Shown piece by piece: positions 36,133 through 45,908 of a stretch of DNA of 64,000 nucleotides (positions within the stretch are counted from its first letter, which is position 1; each line of letters starts with the position of its first letter). A program made the translations under genes and the position numbers. Location: positions 1-64,000 of the forward strand of contig NZ_VIGC02000008.1 in the NCBI RefSeq assembly GCF_006569185.2. The letters are read 5' to 3'. The stretch comes from Litorilinea aerophila (lineage in GTDB: Bacteria > Chloroflexota > Anaerolineae > Caldilineales > Caldilineaceae). Below the pieces are notes generated by a model, which was given only the letters and a program-made list of their open reading frames with translations, did no database searches and was not told where the DNA came from.

Positions 36133-37575
36133 ATGATTGTGCGGAGGCGCCCCCAGGCATTGACCCCAGAAGAGCTGGCCAGTCACCTGGAGGCCGGCCC
36201 GGGAGATCGGGTCGCCTTCCTGCCGGCCCGAACCACCACCCGCCAGCTGGCTGAAACCCTGGCGGCCATGGCCAATGCCAACGGCGGGCTGGTCATCCTC
36301 GGCGTGACGGCCCGGGGTACGCCCCAGAAGGAGGCCGATCCCCGTCCACTTTGTGAAGCCGTGGTGGAGGCTGGCCTTTTGACCGATCCACCCATCGTCC
36401 TGCCCAGCCCCCAGGTGGTGGATACGCCCCGGGGAGCGGTGGTGGTGGTCCAGGTGCCGCCGGGCCTGCCCCACATCTACAGCCTCCAGGGCCTCTACCT
36501 GACCCGGACGGCCGGCCAGAATCGCCCCCTGACTACGCCCGAGCTGCGCCGCCTGTTGCTGGAGCGGAGCGATACGGGTTTTGAGGCGCAACTGGTGCCC
36601 GGCGCCACCCTGGAGGACCTGGACCCAGGCCGCATCGAGCGCTACCTGGAGCAGATCGCCTTTGCCCCCCACGAAGATGTGCAACAGGTGTTGCTGGCCC
36701 GGGGCTGCATCGCCTACACCGACACAGGGCAGGGCTTTACGGCCGATGGCAGCGGCCGGGGCCAGTTGGCGCCCACCGTAGCCGGCATCCTCCTGTTCGG
36801 CCGGGATCCCCAGCGCTTCCTGCGCAGTGCCGAGATCATCTGCGTGCGCTATCCCGACCGGGAGATGAGCGATGAATTCGTACGGCAGGACATCACCGGC
36901 CCCCTGGCCGACCAGGCGCGCCAGGCCGAAGCTTTTGTGGTGAGCAACATGCGCCGTGGTATGAAGATCGCCGGCCTGGCCCGGGAAGAGGTGACCGAAT
37001 ATCCCCTGCCCGTGGTGCGAGAGGCCATCGTCAATGCCATCGCCCACCGGGACTACAGTATCCGGGGAGAGGGTATTCGCCTGCTCATGTTCAGCGACCG
37101 GCTGGAGGTCTACAGCCCGGGGCGGCTGCCCGGCCATGTCACCCTGGAAAACCTGAAGGACGAGCGCTACAGTCGCAACGAGGCCATCGTGGCCGTCCTC
37201 AGCGACATGGGCTACATCGAGCGTCTGGGCTATGGCATCGATCGCATGATCGCCACCATGCAGGAGGCCGGCCTGCCGGAACCCATCTTCGAGGAGACGG
37301 CAGCCGGCTTCAAGGTCACCCTCCAGTCCGCCAGCGCCGAGCTGGTCAGTCCCCAGCCGGAGCAGCAGCCGTGGGGGCATCTCTTCCTGAACGAGCGCCA
37401 GGAGCGGGCCCTGGCCTACGTGCAGCAACACGGCCGCATCACCAACAGTGAGTATCAGGCCCTGGCGCCGGACGTCAGTGCCGAGACCATCCGGCGGGAT
37501 CTGGCCGACCTGGTCGAGAAGAATCTGTTGTTGCGCATCGGGGAAAAACGCGCGACGTATTACATACTGAAATGA
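36133..37575 (+). CDS. AlbA_2 / RecG-like ATP-binding regulator
   Basis: The 480-aa product has an N-terminal AlbA_2 (Schlafen-like) domain ([32 protein letters not shown]). A HATPase_c_4 region follows ([40 protein letters not shown]), and then a C-terminal winged helix ([20 protein letters not shown]). The last part has a DeoR-like look ([19 protein letters not shown]). Such proteins are usually called transcriptional regulators or RecG-related; function in this family is poorly known. ATG 36133 is preferred, although its ribosome binding site is weak. Confidence 0.82.
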   Translation: MIVRRRPQALTPEELASHLEAGPGDRVAFLPARTTTRQLAETLAAMANANGGLVILGVTARGTPQKEADPRPLCEAVVEAGLLTDPPIVLPSPQVVDTPRGAVVVVQVPPGLPHIYSLQGLYLTRTAGQNRPLTTPELRRLLLERSDTGFEAQLVPGATLEDLDPGRIERYLEQIAFAPHEDVQQVLLARGCIAYTDTGQGFTADGSGRGQLAPTVAGILLFGRDPQRFLRSAEIICVRYPDREMSDEFVRQDITGPLADQARQAEAFVVSNMRRGMKIAGLAREEVTEYPLPVVREAIVNAIAHRDYSIRGEGIRLLMFSDRLEVYSPGRLPGHVTLENLKDERYSRNEAIVAVLSDMGYIERLGYGIDRMIATMQEAGLPEPIFEETAAGFKVTLQSASAELVSPQPEQQPWGHLFLNERQERALAYVQQHGRITNSEYQALAPDVSAETIRRDLADLVEKNLLLRIGEKRATYYILK

Positions 37576-37655
37576 AAAACCGGTGTTGAATCAGTGGGAA
37601 GATTGACGACCACCGGTGCAGCCCATTGGGGCGCATGCCGTTGAAGGGAGAAACT

Positions 37656-38819
37656 ATGCGCAGCGTATCCATCATCGGAATCGGCCAGTCGCCTGTGGGC
37701 GAGCTCTGGGATCGCTCGGCCCGGGAAATCGCCTACACGGCCATCAGCGCAGCCATGGCCGATGCCGGTATCGACCGGGCGGATGCCCTCTTCCTGGGCA
37801 ACATGCTCAGCGGCAACCTGTTGGACCAGGAGCACATGGCCACCCTGGTGGCAGACACCTGTGGGCTCCACGGCATCGAAGCAGCCAAGGTGGAGGCTGC
37901 CTGTGCCAGCGGCGCCGCGGCCCTCCGGGTGGGGGCCATGGCCGTGGCCAGCGGCTTCCACGACGTGGTGATCGTGGCCGGGGTGGAGAAAATGACGGAC
38001 ACGGTGGGCAAGGATACCACCGCCGGCCTGGCCACCGCAGCCGACGCCGAGTATGAGGCCCTCCATGGGGTCAGCTTCGTGGCCCTGAATGCCCTGATCA
38101 TGCAGCGTTACATGTACGAGTTTGACGTGCCCCTGGACGCCTTTGCCGGCTTCAGCATCAACGCCCACCGCAACGGCGCCAACAACCCCAACGCCATGTT
38201 CCGGGAGGCCATCACCCTGCAGGATTATCTCAAAGCGCCGGTGGTGGCCACGCCCATCAGCATCATGGACAGCAGCCCCGTCTGCGATGGTGCGGCTGCC
38301 GTGGTCCTGGTGCCCACCGAGCGGGTGAAGGAATTCACCACCGGCCACCACTGGGGCTCGGTCCAGATCCTGGCCAGCGCCAGTGCCAACGACACCCTGG
38401 CCGTCCACGACCGCCGGGATCCCCTCTACCTGGAGGCGGCTGCCATCAGCAGCCAGAAGGCCTACCGCCAGGCCGGGATCACCCCCCAGGAGCTGGACCT
38501 CTTTGAGGTGCACGATGCCTTTACCATCATGGCGGCCTTGAGCCTGGAGGCCTGCGGCTTTGCTGGCCGGGGAGAAGGATGGCGACTGGCCCAGGAAGAG
38601 GCCATCGGCATCGACGGCCAGATCCCCATCAGCACCATGGGGGGCCTTAAGAGCCGGGGACACCCCGTGGGCGCGACAGGCATCTACCAGATCGTGGAGC
38701 TGGTCTTGCAGCTTTCCGGCCGAGCCGGCGCCAATCAGGTCAAGAATGCCCGCCTGGGCATGGCCCAGAACATCGGCGGCAGCGGCGCCACCATTGTCAC
38801 CCACATCCTGGGCAGCTAG
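37656..38819 (+). CDS. Thiolase, SCP-x/archaeal type
   Basis: The 387-aa enzyme belongs to the thiolase family that makes or cleaves acyl-CoA carbon bonds. Nucleophile Cys83 lies in AACASGAAA, the catalytic histidine in EVHDAF, and the second His in GHPVGATG. The second active-site Cys of classical thiolases is not in its usual CGGG context, as in SCP-x types. AAGGGAG precedes ATG 37656. A DUF35 protein, the usual partner of archaeal thiolases, is encoded about 1.5 kb downstream. Confidence 0.92.
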   Translation: MRSVSIIGIGQSPVGELWDRSAREIAYTAISAAMADAGIDRADALFLGNMLSGNLLDQEHMATLVADTCGLHGIEAAKVEAACASGAAALRVGAMAVASGFHDVVIVAGVEKMTDTVGKDTTAGLATAADAEYEALHGVSFVALNALIMQRYMYEFDVPLDAFAGFSINAHRNGANNPNAMFREAITLQDYLKAPVVATPISIMDSSPVCDGAAAVVLVPTERVKEFTTGHHWGSVQILASASANDTLAVHDRRDPLYLEAAAISSQKAYRQAGITPQELDLFEVHDAFTIMAALSLEACGFAGRGEGWRLAQEEAIGIDGQIPISTMGGLKSRGHPVGATGIYQIVELVLQLSGRAGANQVKNARLGMAQNIGGSGATIVTHILGS

Positions 38820-38862
38820 CACGCGACAGCGCAATTAGAGCCCAGGGCAAGCGGTACGAATT

Positions 38863-38898
38863 CGTAGGTCCAGCCGGGAGGTTGGACCTACGTTTATG
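38863..38898 (+). terminator. Terminator hairpin after thiolase
   Basis: CGTAGGTCCA (38863-38872) and TGGACCTACG (38883-38892) form a perfect 10-bp stem, followed by TTTATG. It belongs to the same hairpin family as the one at 19603. Confidence 0.6.
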
Positions 38899-38907
38899 TT
38901 GGCGGTT

Positions 38908-38936
38908 GTGTTTGCGGCGCATCACACCGCAAACAC
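38908..38936. repeat. Perfect 10-bp inverted repeat
   Basis: GTGTTTGCGG (38908-38917) and CCGCAAACAC (38927-38936) are separated by 9 nt. It lies 30 nt upstream of the -35 box of the next gene, so it could be a second terminator stem or an operator. Confidence 0.55.
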
Positions 38937-38965
38937 TTCATTTCGCTCCAATGGGGGGCGCCAGT

Positions 38966-38994
38966 TTGCGTGTGACCAGTGGTTGCGATACAAT
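38966..38994 (+). promoter_or_regulatory. Putative promoter of the thioredoxin-Rdx gene
   Basis: TTGCGT at 38966-38971 and TACAAT at 38989-38994 are 17 nt apart. The start would be near 39001, leaving a 140-nt leader with no ORF I can support. Confidence 0.5.
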
Positions 38995-39141
38995 AATTTC
39001 GCTACGGAAAGCATAGCGCTTCGGTTTGTAGAGCGATACGGGTGGGGCGACAGCAGGTTCACGCACCACAATGGACCTGATTCCGTCCTGCTGTCCCAGG
39101 AATGTGCCTGCATTGCATTCAACACACAGGGGAGTCAAACC

Positions 39142-40068
39142 ATGTCTGTAACCAGGGAACGCTTCGAACAGGGGATGACCTATGAAGCCTATAAGGCCCA
39201 GATGACCCGCAACCGGGAACAGTTTGAGGCCAACGAAGCTGCGGTGACCTTTGATCCCGACGACCTGGCCTTCTTCGCCGGGCTGCCTCACCCCCTCAAC
39301 GTCCTGGTCCTGGCCGAGGACTGGTGTGGCGACGTGATCGCCAACCTGCCCGTGTTGGGGCGCCTGGCCCAGGAGAGCGGCAAGCTCAATTTGCGCATCT
39401 TCCTGCGGGATCAGAACCTGGATCTGATGGATCAGTACCTCAAGGACGGCCAGTTTCGTTCCATTCCCACCTTCGTCTTCTTCGATGCCGACTTCAACGA
39501 GCTGGGCCACTGGATCGAGCGACCTGCCCGGGTTACCGAGCAGATGGCACAGCTACGCCAGGAACTTTTTGCCAGCGATCCGGCCCTGGCCGGCCTAGAC
39601 CCGGACACGCCCTTTGGCCAGCTTCCAGAGGAAGCCCGGAATCGGGTGCGGGACGCCTTTGCCCGCTTCCGCAGCGAGAACCGGGATTTTGCCAACCGGG
39701 AAGTGGTGCGGGAGATTCGCGCCCTGCTGGAGCGCGGCCTGCCCCAGGCCCGGCCAACTCAGCAACCCCAGAGCGTGGCCCAGCCTCGGGTACCCAGCCG
39801 CCCGGCCCGGCCCACGAGCAATGGCGCGGTGAAGGTGAGCATCACCTACTGCGCCGAGTGTGGCTATCAGCCCCAGACCCTGGCCCTGACCGAGGCCCTG
39901 ATCAACAGCTTCATGCACGAGCTGGCCGAGGTGGAGTTGATCCCATGGCAGGATGGCGCGTTTGATGTCGCCATCGACGGCGAGCTGGTCCACTCCATGG
40001 CCCGGGATGGTGGTTTCCCGGAGCCTGAGGCCATCGTGCAGGCGGTGCGGGAGCGCCTGGCCCGCTAG
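39142..40068 (+). CDS. Thioredoxin-like / Rdx (SelW-like) fusion protein
   Basis: The 308-aa product has an N-terminal thioredoxin-like domain of the Thioredoxin_9 kind with a WCGD site (Cys62; the second Cys is replaced by Asp64-Val) and the cis-proline in SIPTFVFFDADFN. A charged linker (about 140-228) follows. The C-terminal Rdx domain (VKVSITYCAECGYQPQTLAL, Cys237 and Cys240) has the SelT/SelW/SelH fold, with Cys in place of selenocysteine. Both halves are cytoplasmic redox domains. AGGGGAG supports ATG 39142; a longer open frame upstream is not protein-like. Confidence 0.85.
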   Translation: MSVTRERFEQGMTYEAYKAQMTRNREQFEANEAAVTFDPDDLAFFAGLPHPLNVLVLAEDWCGDVIANLPVLGRLAQESGKLNLRIFLRDQNLDLMDQYLKDGQFRSIPTFVFFDADFNELGHWIERPARVTEQMAQLRQELFASDPALAGLDPDTPFGQLPEEARNRVRDAFARFRSENRDFANREVVREIRALLERGLPQARPTQQPQSVAQPRVPSRPARPTSNGAVKVSITYCAECGYQPQTLALTEALINSFMHELAEVELIPWQDGAFDVAIDGELVHSMARDGGFPEPEAIVQAVRERLAR

Positions 40069-40260
40069 CTTTTTTCTGCCCGTCGGTTTCAGCCGCGCCC
40101 CGGCGCGAGCCTTCCAGGGGGTCGGTCGCGCGTTTCTTCTCAACGGGAGACGTGTGGCCGACCTCTGACGCGTACTCTGGAAAAAACTGTCAAAAGCTCT
40201 CAAAATGACCCTGGATGGGAATCGGTAGGAAATGAAAGCCGGGATGGGTTAACATACGTG

Positions 40261-40288
40261 CATGTATGTGGATCCATGCATGTGGATC
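40261..40288. repeat. 14-nt tandem repeat, two copies
   Basis: CATGTATGTGGATC (40261-40274) and CATGCATGTGGATC (40275-40288) are head to tail, with the inverted repeat ACATAC/GTATGT overlapping the left edge. It lies in the 287-nt gap before the DUF35 zinc-ribbon ORF. Confidence 0.75.
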
Positions 40289-40355
40289 GATGCCGGCAAT
40301 TCGTGCCGACAAGACAGATGGACTAAAACAGATAGACAAGGAGTTGGACCTTACT

Positions 40356-40580
40356 ATGGCTGTTCCCATCCTTTGGCGTACGAAAAAGCAGCGTTATGCC
40401 CTCCAGGGCGAGATTTGCCCTGCCTGTGAGCGGGCTGTCTTTCCGCCCCGTCGGATCTGCCCCTACTGCGGTCGAGACGAAGAAGCCGCCGGGCAGCATG
40501 AGGTCGCCCACGGGCAGGCTTTCACCTATGCCTTTTCGGCGGTTCCATCCCTGGCTGTGCGCCCAGGCGGGGATGATTGA
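40356..40580 (+). CDS. DUF35-type zinc ribbon, separate short ORF
   Basis: The 74-aa product begins MAVPILWRTKKQRYALQGEI, then Cys21, Cys24, Cys35 and Cys38 in CPACERAVFPPRRICPYCG, the N-terminal zinc ribbon of DUF35 proteins. Instead of running into the OB-fold, it ends after FTYAFSAVPSLAVRPGGDD. The missing OB-fold is encoded in the next ORF, so this is either a split gene or one half of a broken one. AAGGAG precedes the ATG. Confidence 0.7.
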   Translation: MAVPILWRTKKQRYALQGEICPACERAVFPPRRICPYCGRDEEAAGQHEVAHGQAFTYAFSAVPSLAVRPGGDD

Positions 40581-40702
40581 CGGGTGTGGTCCCCTTGGGG
40601 GGAGCGGCTGGCAGCGCCATGGGAGCGTCGCTGCAAACCCCAGCGTGGGGGATGCACCCGATGAACGATGGCCCGATGCATGATGGGTGGAGATAAGTGA
40701 GC

Positions 40703-41014
40703 ATGGCGTCCAAGAAGCAGAGTGAGCTGGTGGGCCTGACCCACAACCTGCGAGGATATGGGGAGGTGTACAGCTTCTCCACCATGTACACGGTGCCCAA
40801 AGGGTTTGACGACCAGAAGCCCTACACCGTGGCCCTGATCAAGCTGGACGAGGGCCCCATGGTGACTGCGCAGTTAACTGACGTGGACCCGGCCGATGTC
40901 CACATCGGCATGCGGGTGGAGATGGTGACCCGGAAGCTGCGGGAAGACGGGGGCGAGGGGCAGATCATCTACGGCTACAAGTTTCGTCCGGTGTTGCCGC
41001 GGCAGGTGTCGTAG
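40703..41014 (+). CDS. DUF35-type OB-fold, separate ORF
   Basis: The 103-aa product holds YGEVYSFSTMYTVPKGFDDQ, PYTVALIKLDEGPMVTAQLT and GEGQIIYGYKFRPVLP, the acyl-CoA-binding OB-fold of DUF35 proteins. Its zinc ribbon is missing and lies in the ORF upstream, 122 nt away. GGTGGAG at 40686-40692 fits ATG 40703 (10 nt) or GTG 40697 (4 nt). DUF35 proteins channel substrate between thiolase and HMG-CoA synthase in archaea; a thiolase gene is nearby. Confidence 0.75.
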   Translation: MASKKQSELVGLTHNLRGYGEVYSFSTMYTVPKGFDDQKPYTVALIKLDEGPMVTAQLTDVDPADVHIGMRVEMVTRKLREDGGEGQIIYGYKFRPVLPRQVS

Positions 41015-41059
41015 CAGGCGCCAGCCCCAATGGCGACAACGGTACAACGATATCCATCG

Positions 41060-41108
41060 ACACGGTTTCGTGGCGCGAAGTCTCACGTCACGAAACCGTG
41101 TTTTATTA
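41060..41108 (+). terminator. Strong terminator after the DUF35 OB gene
   Basis: ACACGGTTTCGTG (41060-41072) and CACGAAACCGTGT (41089-41101) form a perfect 13-bp stem with a 16-nt loop, followed by TTTATTA. The T-run overlaps the stop codon of the convergent gene. Confidence 0.85.
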
Positions 41109-42680
41109 TCTTCCCCGGAAGAAGTCCAGGACGATGCTGTGCACAATGCGCTCCACCGGCGCCCGGTCGTCGGTGAAAGTGGGCGTATCGGCCGGTGGGG
41201 TCGCGGGCCGCGCCTGTGTCACCGCGGCCGCGGCAAACGCCAGGAAATCCGGGGGCAGGGAGGTCGGCAAAGCCGCCACATTTTGTGCAAAGTACCCCAG
41301 CCGGGTGGGCTGGACTGTGGCCACCACCAGGGAGTTGCCCAGGGTGTCCGGTGGGCCGGGCTCGTCGATGATGTAGACCTGGGGGAAGACCTGGGCCAGG
41401 GTGGCGGCCAGTGCATCCACCAGGGCGAAGTTGTGGGCCGTGCGCCCCACGTTGACCGCCACCACGCCATCTTCCGTCAGGTGGCTGCGCACCAGTTGGA
41501 AGAACTCCACCGTGGTTAGGTGAAAGGGAATGTAGGGCGGCCGGTAGGCATCGATGGCGATGTAGCGCCAGCGGGCTTCAGCCGGCTGCTGCAGGAGCCA
41601 GCGGCGACCGTCCGCCGCCACCGCGGTGAGATTAGGCCGCTCCATCTGAAAATAGCGCCGTCCCACTTCCAAAATTTCCGGGTCCAACTCCACGCCGGTG
41701 ATGGGCATGGGACCGTAGATGTCGGTCAGCAGCCCGCTGACCGTGCCCGCGGCCAGGCCGATGAGGAGCACCTGGTCGGACGGCGTTGGGAGGGCCGGGG
41801 GTGGGTTGAAAAGGGGCGGCAGCAGGAAGTAGTCCCAAATCCCCTGGCTCAACGTACTCTCTGGATGGTAGACGCTGTGGATCCCGATGCCATCGTTGAG
41901 CTTGAGGTGGCGCTCGCTGCCCCACTGGCGCACCGCGATGTAGTTGTACAGGCTCTCATCTTCGTACAACAAAGTTCCGCTCGCGCCGTCATCCCAGCCG
42001 CTGCGGACGGCCAGGCCGGGCCGGGTGAGCAGGGCCAGCAGCAGCACCGCTACCAGGGCCAGGGCTGGCGCCCAGCGGTAGGGCTGGCGGCGGCTGCCCA
42101 GGCTGACCACCAGCAGCGGCGCCAGGGCCAGCACGTAGAAGGTCCAGCGGGTGCCGATGGTCGGGATCAGCCACAGGACCGGGACAAAGGTGCCCACCAG
42201 GCTGCCCGCGGTAGAAAGGGCGTAGAGGCGCCCGGCCGCCTGCCCGGCATGGGCGAGATCCGCCAGGGCCAGGCGCACCGCCCAGGGGCTGACCGTGCCC
42301 AGAAGGATGCCGGGTACGCTAAAGAGGAGCAGCACGGCCAGCAGCGAACCGGCCAGCAGGCCGGGCACGAAGCCCTGGATGCCCGTGGCGGCCAGCCGCA
42401 GGATGGGCGTGCTCAAGAGGGGGACCAGGGCCACGCCCAGGGCCGCCAGGCTGACGACCAGATCCAGCTCCCGCTGACGGGGATAGCGGTCGGCCAGCCG
42501 GCCCCCCAGCCAGGCGCCCACCGCCAGGTAGAGCAGGATCAGGCCGATGAGCGCGGCCCAGACCAGCTGATTGTTGCCGAAGACTGGCTCCAGCAGGCGG
42601 GAGGCGCTCAGCTCCATGCCCAGGGTGGTCGCCCCCGCGGTGAAAACCAGGACGGAGAGATAACCGGTGCGCGTCTCCAA
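41106..42680 (-). CDS. Membrane-fused spermidine-synthase-like protein
   Basis: The 524-aa product has an N-terminal domain of about seven or eight membrane segments (residues about 5-240). A methyltransferase-like spermidine synthase domain follows (VLLIGLAAGTVSGLLTDIYG, ITGVELDPEILEVGRRYFQ, YIAIDAYRPPYIPFHLTTVE). The glycine loop GLAAGT is a variant of GGGDG, so polyamine synthesis is not certain. TTG 42680 is 9 nt after an AAAGAGG site; GTG 42704 is an alternative. The stop overlaps the facing terminator. Confidence 0.82.
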   Translation of the reverse strand: METRTGYLSVLVFTAGATTLGMELSASRLLEPVFGNNQLVWAALIGLILLYLAVGAWLGGRLADRYPRQRELDLVVSLAALGVALVPLLSTPILRLAATGIQGFVPGLLAGSLLAVLLLFSVPGILLGTVSPWAVRLALADLAHAGQAAGRLYALSTAGSLVGTFVPVLWLIPTIGTRWTFYVLALAPLLVVSLGSRRQPYRWAPALALVAVLLLALLTRPGLAVRSGWDDGASGTLLYEDESLYNYIAVRQWGSERHLKLNDGIGIHSVYHPESTLSQGIWDYFLLPPLFNPPPALPTPSDQVLLIGLAAGTVSGLLTDIYGPMPITGVELDPEILEVGRRYFQMERPNLTAVAADGRRWLLQQPAEARWRYIAIDAYRPPYIPFHLTTVEFFQLVRSHLTEDGVVAVNVGRTAHNFALVDALAATLAQVFPQVYIIDEPGPPDTLGNSLVVATVQPTRLGYFAQNVAALPTSLPPDFLAFAAAAVTQARPATPPADTPTFTDDRAPVERIVHSIVLDFFRGR

Positions 42681-42980
42681 ATGGGTTGACCTCTTTCCCT
42701 GCACTTTCCTCGCCCCAGAAGGCAGATCGAAACTGTCTCCCGCGTAGTATAACACAGGGAGTGCATCTCCCGGCCCCCTGGCCATGGGAAAGGATTTTTT
42801 GCAACATTGATCCCTGGGCCAGATAGTGATAAGATTCAGGTGAATATCGTTGCCCCACACGCAAGCAATTGCATCCCATTGCCGGTTGACATCACTGCCC
42901 ACATTGCTCCTCCACCTGCAAACGGCCGCTCCGTTCCGGGAGCGTTGTGCGTTCGGTTTCCCGTTCAAGAGGAGGACCCT

Positions 42981-44786
42981 ATGGAATCAGCCCGTTTCGA
43001 TTTCGTCATCGGCATTGGCGGGGCCGCTGGCCAGGGCATTGCCACCCCCGGCAACATCCTGGCCCGCACCTTTGTGCGTCGCGGCCTTCACCTCTGCGCC
43101 TACAACGCCCACCAATCCATCATCCGCGGCGGCCATATCTTGCTGGCGCTACGGGTGGCAGAGCACGAGATCCACAGCCACGGCGATAACCTGGACCTGT
43201 TGCTCTGTCTGAACCAGGACACCATGAACCGGCACCTGCGCCACATGCGACCGGGTACCTGGGTGCTTTTCAACAGCGACGATATTGTGCCCGGCGACGC
43301 CGCGGAAGGTGTTCACATGTGCCCCATGCCGGTCAAAGCGCTGACCAACGACTCCCGCAACAAGGTGATCCAGAACACGGTGGCCCTGGGTGCCATCGTC
43401 TCTATCCTGGGGCTGGACTTCGCGACCCTGGAGGCTGCCCTGCAACGGGAGCTGGGCCGCAAGGGCAAGGAGGTGGTGGAGGAGAATGTCCAGGCGGCCC
43501 GAGGGGGCTTTGACCATGCCCAGGCCCATTTCCCCTCCCTGGATCGGCCGGTGCCCACCGGCGCCAAACCCCTGGCCGTCTGGTCGGGCAACGAAGCCCT
43601 GGCCATGGGGGGAGCCGCTGCCGGGGTGCGCTTCTACTGCGCCTACCCCATGAGTCCCTCCACCGGCATCCTCCACTGGATGGCGGCCAACGCCCGGGAC
43701 CTGGGCATCATGGTGCGCCAGGCGGAAGATGAGCTGGCCGTGGCCAACATGACCATCGGCGCAGCCCACGCCGGTTGCCGGGCCATGTGTGCCACTTCTG
43801 GCGGCGGCTTCGCCCTGATGACCGAAGCCATCGGCATGGCCGGCATGATGGAGGTGCCCGTGGTCTTCATCAACGTCCAGCGAGCCGGCCCCTCCACCGG
43901 GGTGCCCACCAAGACGGAACAAGGCGACCTCTGGCAGGCCCTGGGCGCCAGCCAGGGGGACTACGAGCGCTTCATCGTCGCTCCCAAAAATGCCCTAGAT
44001 GCCTTCAACACCATCCCCGAGCTCTTCAACCTGGTGGACAAGTGCCAGTGCCCCGGCATCCTCCTGTCGGATCTCCTCATCTCCGAAGGCACCTTCAGCG
44101 TCGACCCCGACGCCATCAACATGTTCCCCCCCATTGACCGGGGAGAGCTCATCACCCAGCCCCGCAGCGCCGATGGGGCCAACGGCGCCGACACCAACGG
44201 CTACCTGCGCTATCAGGACACCGAGACCGGCATCTCGCCCCGGGCATTGCCGGGCCTGGAGGGCTACGTCTACGTGGCCGCCACCGACGAGCACGACGAG
44301 GATGGCGTCCTCATCAGCGACGAGTTCACCAATCCCCACAAGCGCCGCAAAATGGTGGAAAAGCGGGCCCGCAAGCTGCAGCATGTGGCCAAAGAGGTGC
44401 CGCCGCCGGCGCTGGAAGGGCCGGCCGATGCCGAGGTCACCCTGGTGGGGTGGGGCTCCACCTACGGCGTCATCAAGGAGGCCATCGACCAGTTGAAAGA
44501 GCGGGGGGTGACGGCCAATCACCTGCCCATCAAGTGGATCATCCCCTTCCACAGCGAAGAGGTATCCGCCATCCTGAATAAGGCCAAGCGGGTGATTGTG
44601 GTGGAGAACAACTACTCTGGCCAGTTTGCCCGCTACCTGCGCAGCGAGACCGGCTTCGCCGCCCATGGCCACATCCGAAAGTACGACGGCGAGCCCTTCA
44701 TGCCCCATCACATCGTCGAGGGGGTGCTGGCCCAACTGGCCGGCGAGACCACCCGCTTCGTGCCGGAACACGAGTTCATCGTCTGA
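42981..44786 (+). CDS. korA: 2-oxoacid:ferredoxin oxidoreductase, fused gamma-alpha subunit
   Basis: The 601-aa product joins the gamma domain (IGGAAGQGIATPGNILARTF) to the alpha domain (GNEALAMGGAAAGVRFYCAY, YPMSPST) in one chain, as in KorA-type enzymes that decarboxylate 2-oxoglutarate or other 2-oxoacids to acyl-CoA with ferredoxin as acceptor. It lacks its own 4Fe-4S domain. GAGGAGG lies directly before ATG 42981. korB follows after 160 nt. Substrate cannot be told from sequence alone. Confidence 0.93.
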   Translation: MESARFDFVIGIGGAAGQGIATPGNILARTFVRRGLHLCAYNAHQSIIRGGHILLALRVAEHEIHSHGDNLDLLLCLNQDTMNRHLRHMRPGTWVLFNSDDIVPGDAAEGVHMCPMPVKALTNDSRNKVIQNTVALGAIVSILGLDFATLEAALQRELGRKGKEVVEENVQAARGGFDHAQAHFPSLDRPVPTGAKPLAVWSGNEALAMGGAAAGVRFYCAYPMSPSTGILHWMAANARDLGIMVRQAEDELAVANMTIGAAHAGCRAMCATSGGGFALMTEAIGMAGMMEVPVVFINVQRAGPSTGVPTKTEQGDLWQALGASQGDYERFIVAPKNALDAFNTIPELFNLVDKCQCPGILLSDLLISEGTFSVDPDAINMFPPIDRGELITQPRSADGANGADTNGYLRYQDTETGISPRALPGLEGYVYVAATDEHDEDGVLISDEFTNPHKRRKMVEKRARKLQHVAKEVPPPALEGPADAEVTLVGWGSTYGVIKEAIDQLKERGVTANHLPIKWIIPFHSEEVSAILNKAKRVIVVENNYSGQFARYLRSETGFAAHGHIRKYDGEPFMPHHIVEGVLAQLAGETTRFVPEHEFIV

Positions 44787-44946
44787 GGCTACCTGGGGTG
44801 GGCCGGCAGTTTTCAGCCCATGGCCGCCCCCTGGGGCAGGCATGGGCATCCAACACGCGGTCTACATGCAACACGCTCAATTCGACACACGGTCTAGCGA
44901 CGTTCGCCGTTCATCCGGCGTCCACAGATACAAGGGAGGTAAACCT

Positions 44947-45867
44947 ATGGCGGTACCCACCAAGTCAGAGGCAGGTCGGCGTGAGGGGACGGTCATCCAA
45001 CTGACCGCCAAGGACTTCAAAGGCAAGGTCAACCCGGACTGGTGCCCGGGCTGTGGGGACTTCGGCGTTCTCAACAGCGTCCAGCGGGCCGTGGCCGAGT
45101 TGGGCCTGCGCCCCCACGAGATCCTGACCGTGAGCGGCATCGGCTGTTCTTCCAACTTCCCCGGCTTCTTCAATGCCTACGGCATGCACACCCTGCATGG
45201 TCGGGCTCTGGCCGTGGCCACCGGTGCCAAGCTGGCCAACCACGAGCTGACCGTCATCGTCACCGGCGGGGATGGCGATGGCTATGGCATCGGCGGCAAC
45301 CACTTCATGCACGCCGCCCGCCGCAATATCGACCTGACCTACATCGTCATGAACAATCAGATCTACGGCCTGACCACGGGGCAGCTTTCACCCACCAGCC
45401 GGGAAGGGATGAAGACCAAGAGCTCGCCCTTTGGCAGTGTGGAATTGCCCATCAACCCGCTGCTGATCTCCATCATGGCCGGCGCGACCTTCGTGGCCCG
45501 GGGCTTCAGCGGCGATGGCAAACACCTGGTGGAGCTGATCAAACAGGCCATCCAGCATCGGGGCTTTGCCCACATCGACGTCTTCAGCCCCTGCGTGACC
45601 TTCAACCACGACAACACCTACCCCTTCTTCCGGGAGCGGGTCAAGCGGCTGGAGGACGAAGGCCACGACCCCAGCGACTGGAAGGCTGCCTGTGAGAAGG
45701 CCATGGTCTGGGGCGATACCATCTACACCGGTCTCTTCTTCCGTTCGGAAGGGCGTGCTACCCTGGAAGAGAAGGAGCCGGTGCTGGCCCAGGGCGGTCC
45801 CCTGGCCTATCGCCCCCTGGGGCTGAGCCAGGAACAGGCCCAGAAGCTCCTCCAGCGCATGATGTAG
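44947..45867 (+). CDS. korB: 2-oxoacid:ferredoxin oxidoreductase, beta subunit
   Basis: The 306-aa subunit binds thiamine diphosphate (TGGDGDGYGIGGNHFMHAAR and NNQIYGLTTGQ). Cys33 and Cys36 (WCPGCGDFG), Cys67 (GIGCSS) and Cys216 (FSPCVTFN) are the ligands of its single 4Fe-4S cluster. GGGAGG precedes ATG 44947. It pairs with korA upstream and ends at a terminator hairpin. Confidence 0.95.
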   Translation: MAVPTKSEAGRREGTVIQLTAKDFKGKVNPDWCPGCGDFGVLNSVQRAVAELGLRPHEILTVSGIGCSSNFPGFFNAYGMHTLHGRALAVATGAKLANHELTVIVTGGDGDGYGIGGNHFMHAARRNIDLTYIVMNNQIYGLTTGQLSPTSREGMKTKSSPFGSVELPINPLLISIMAGATFVARGFSGDGKHLVELIKQAIQHRGFAHIDVFSPCVTFNHDNTYPFFRERVKRLEDEGHDPSDWKAACEKAMVWGDTIYTGLFFRSEGRATLEEKEPVLAQGGPLAYRPLGLSQEQAQKLLQRMM

Positions 45868-45908
45868 CACCCCATCCCTGGGGGCGAGGTCAATCCACGC
45901 GGGTACGA

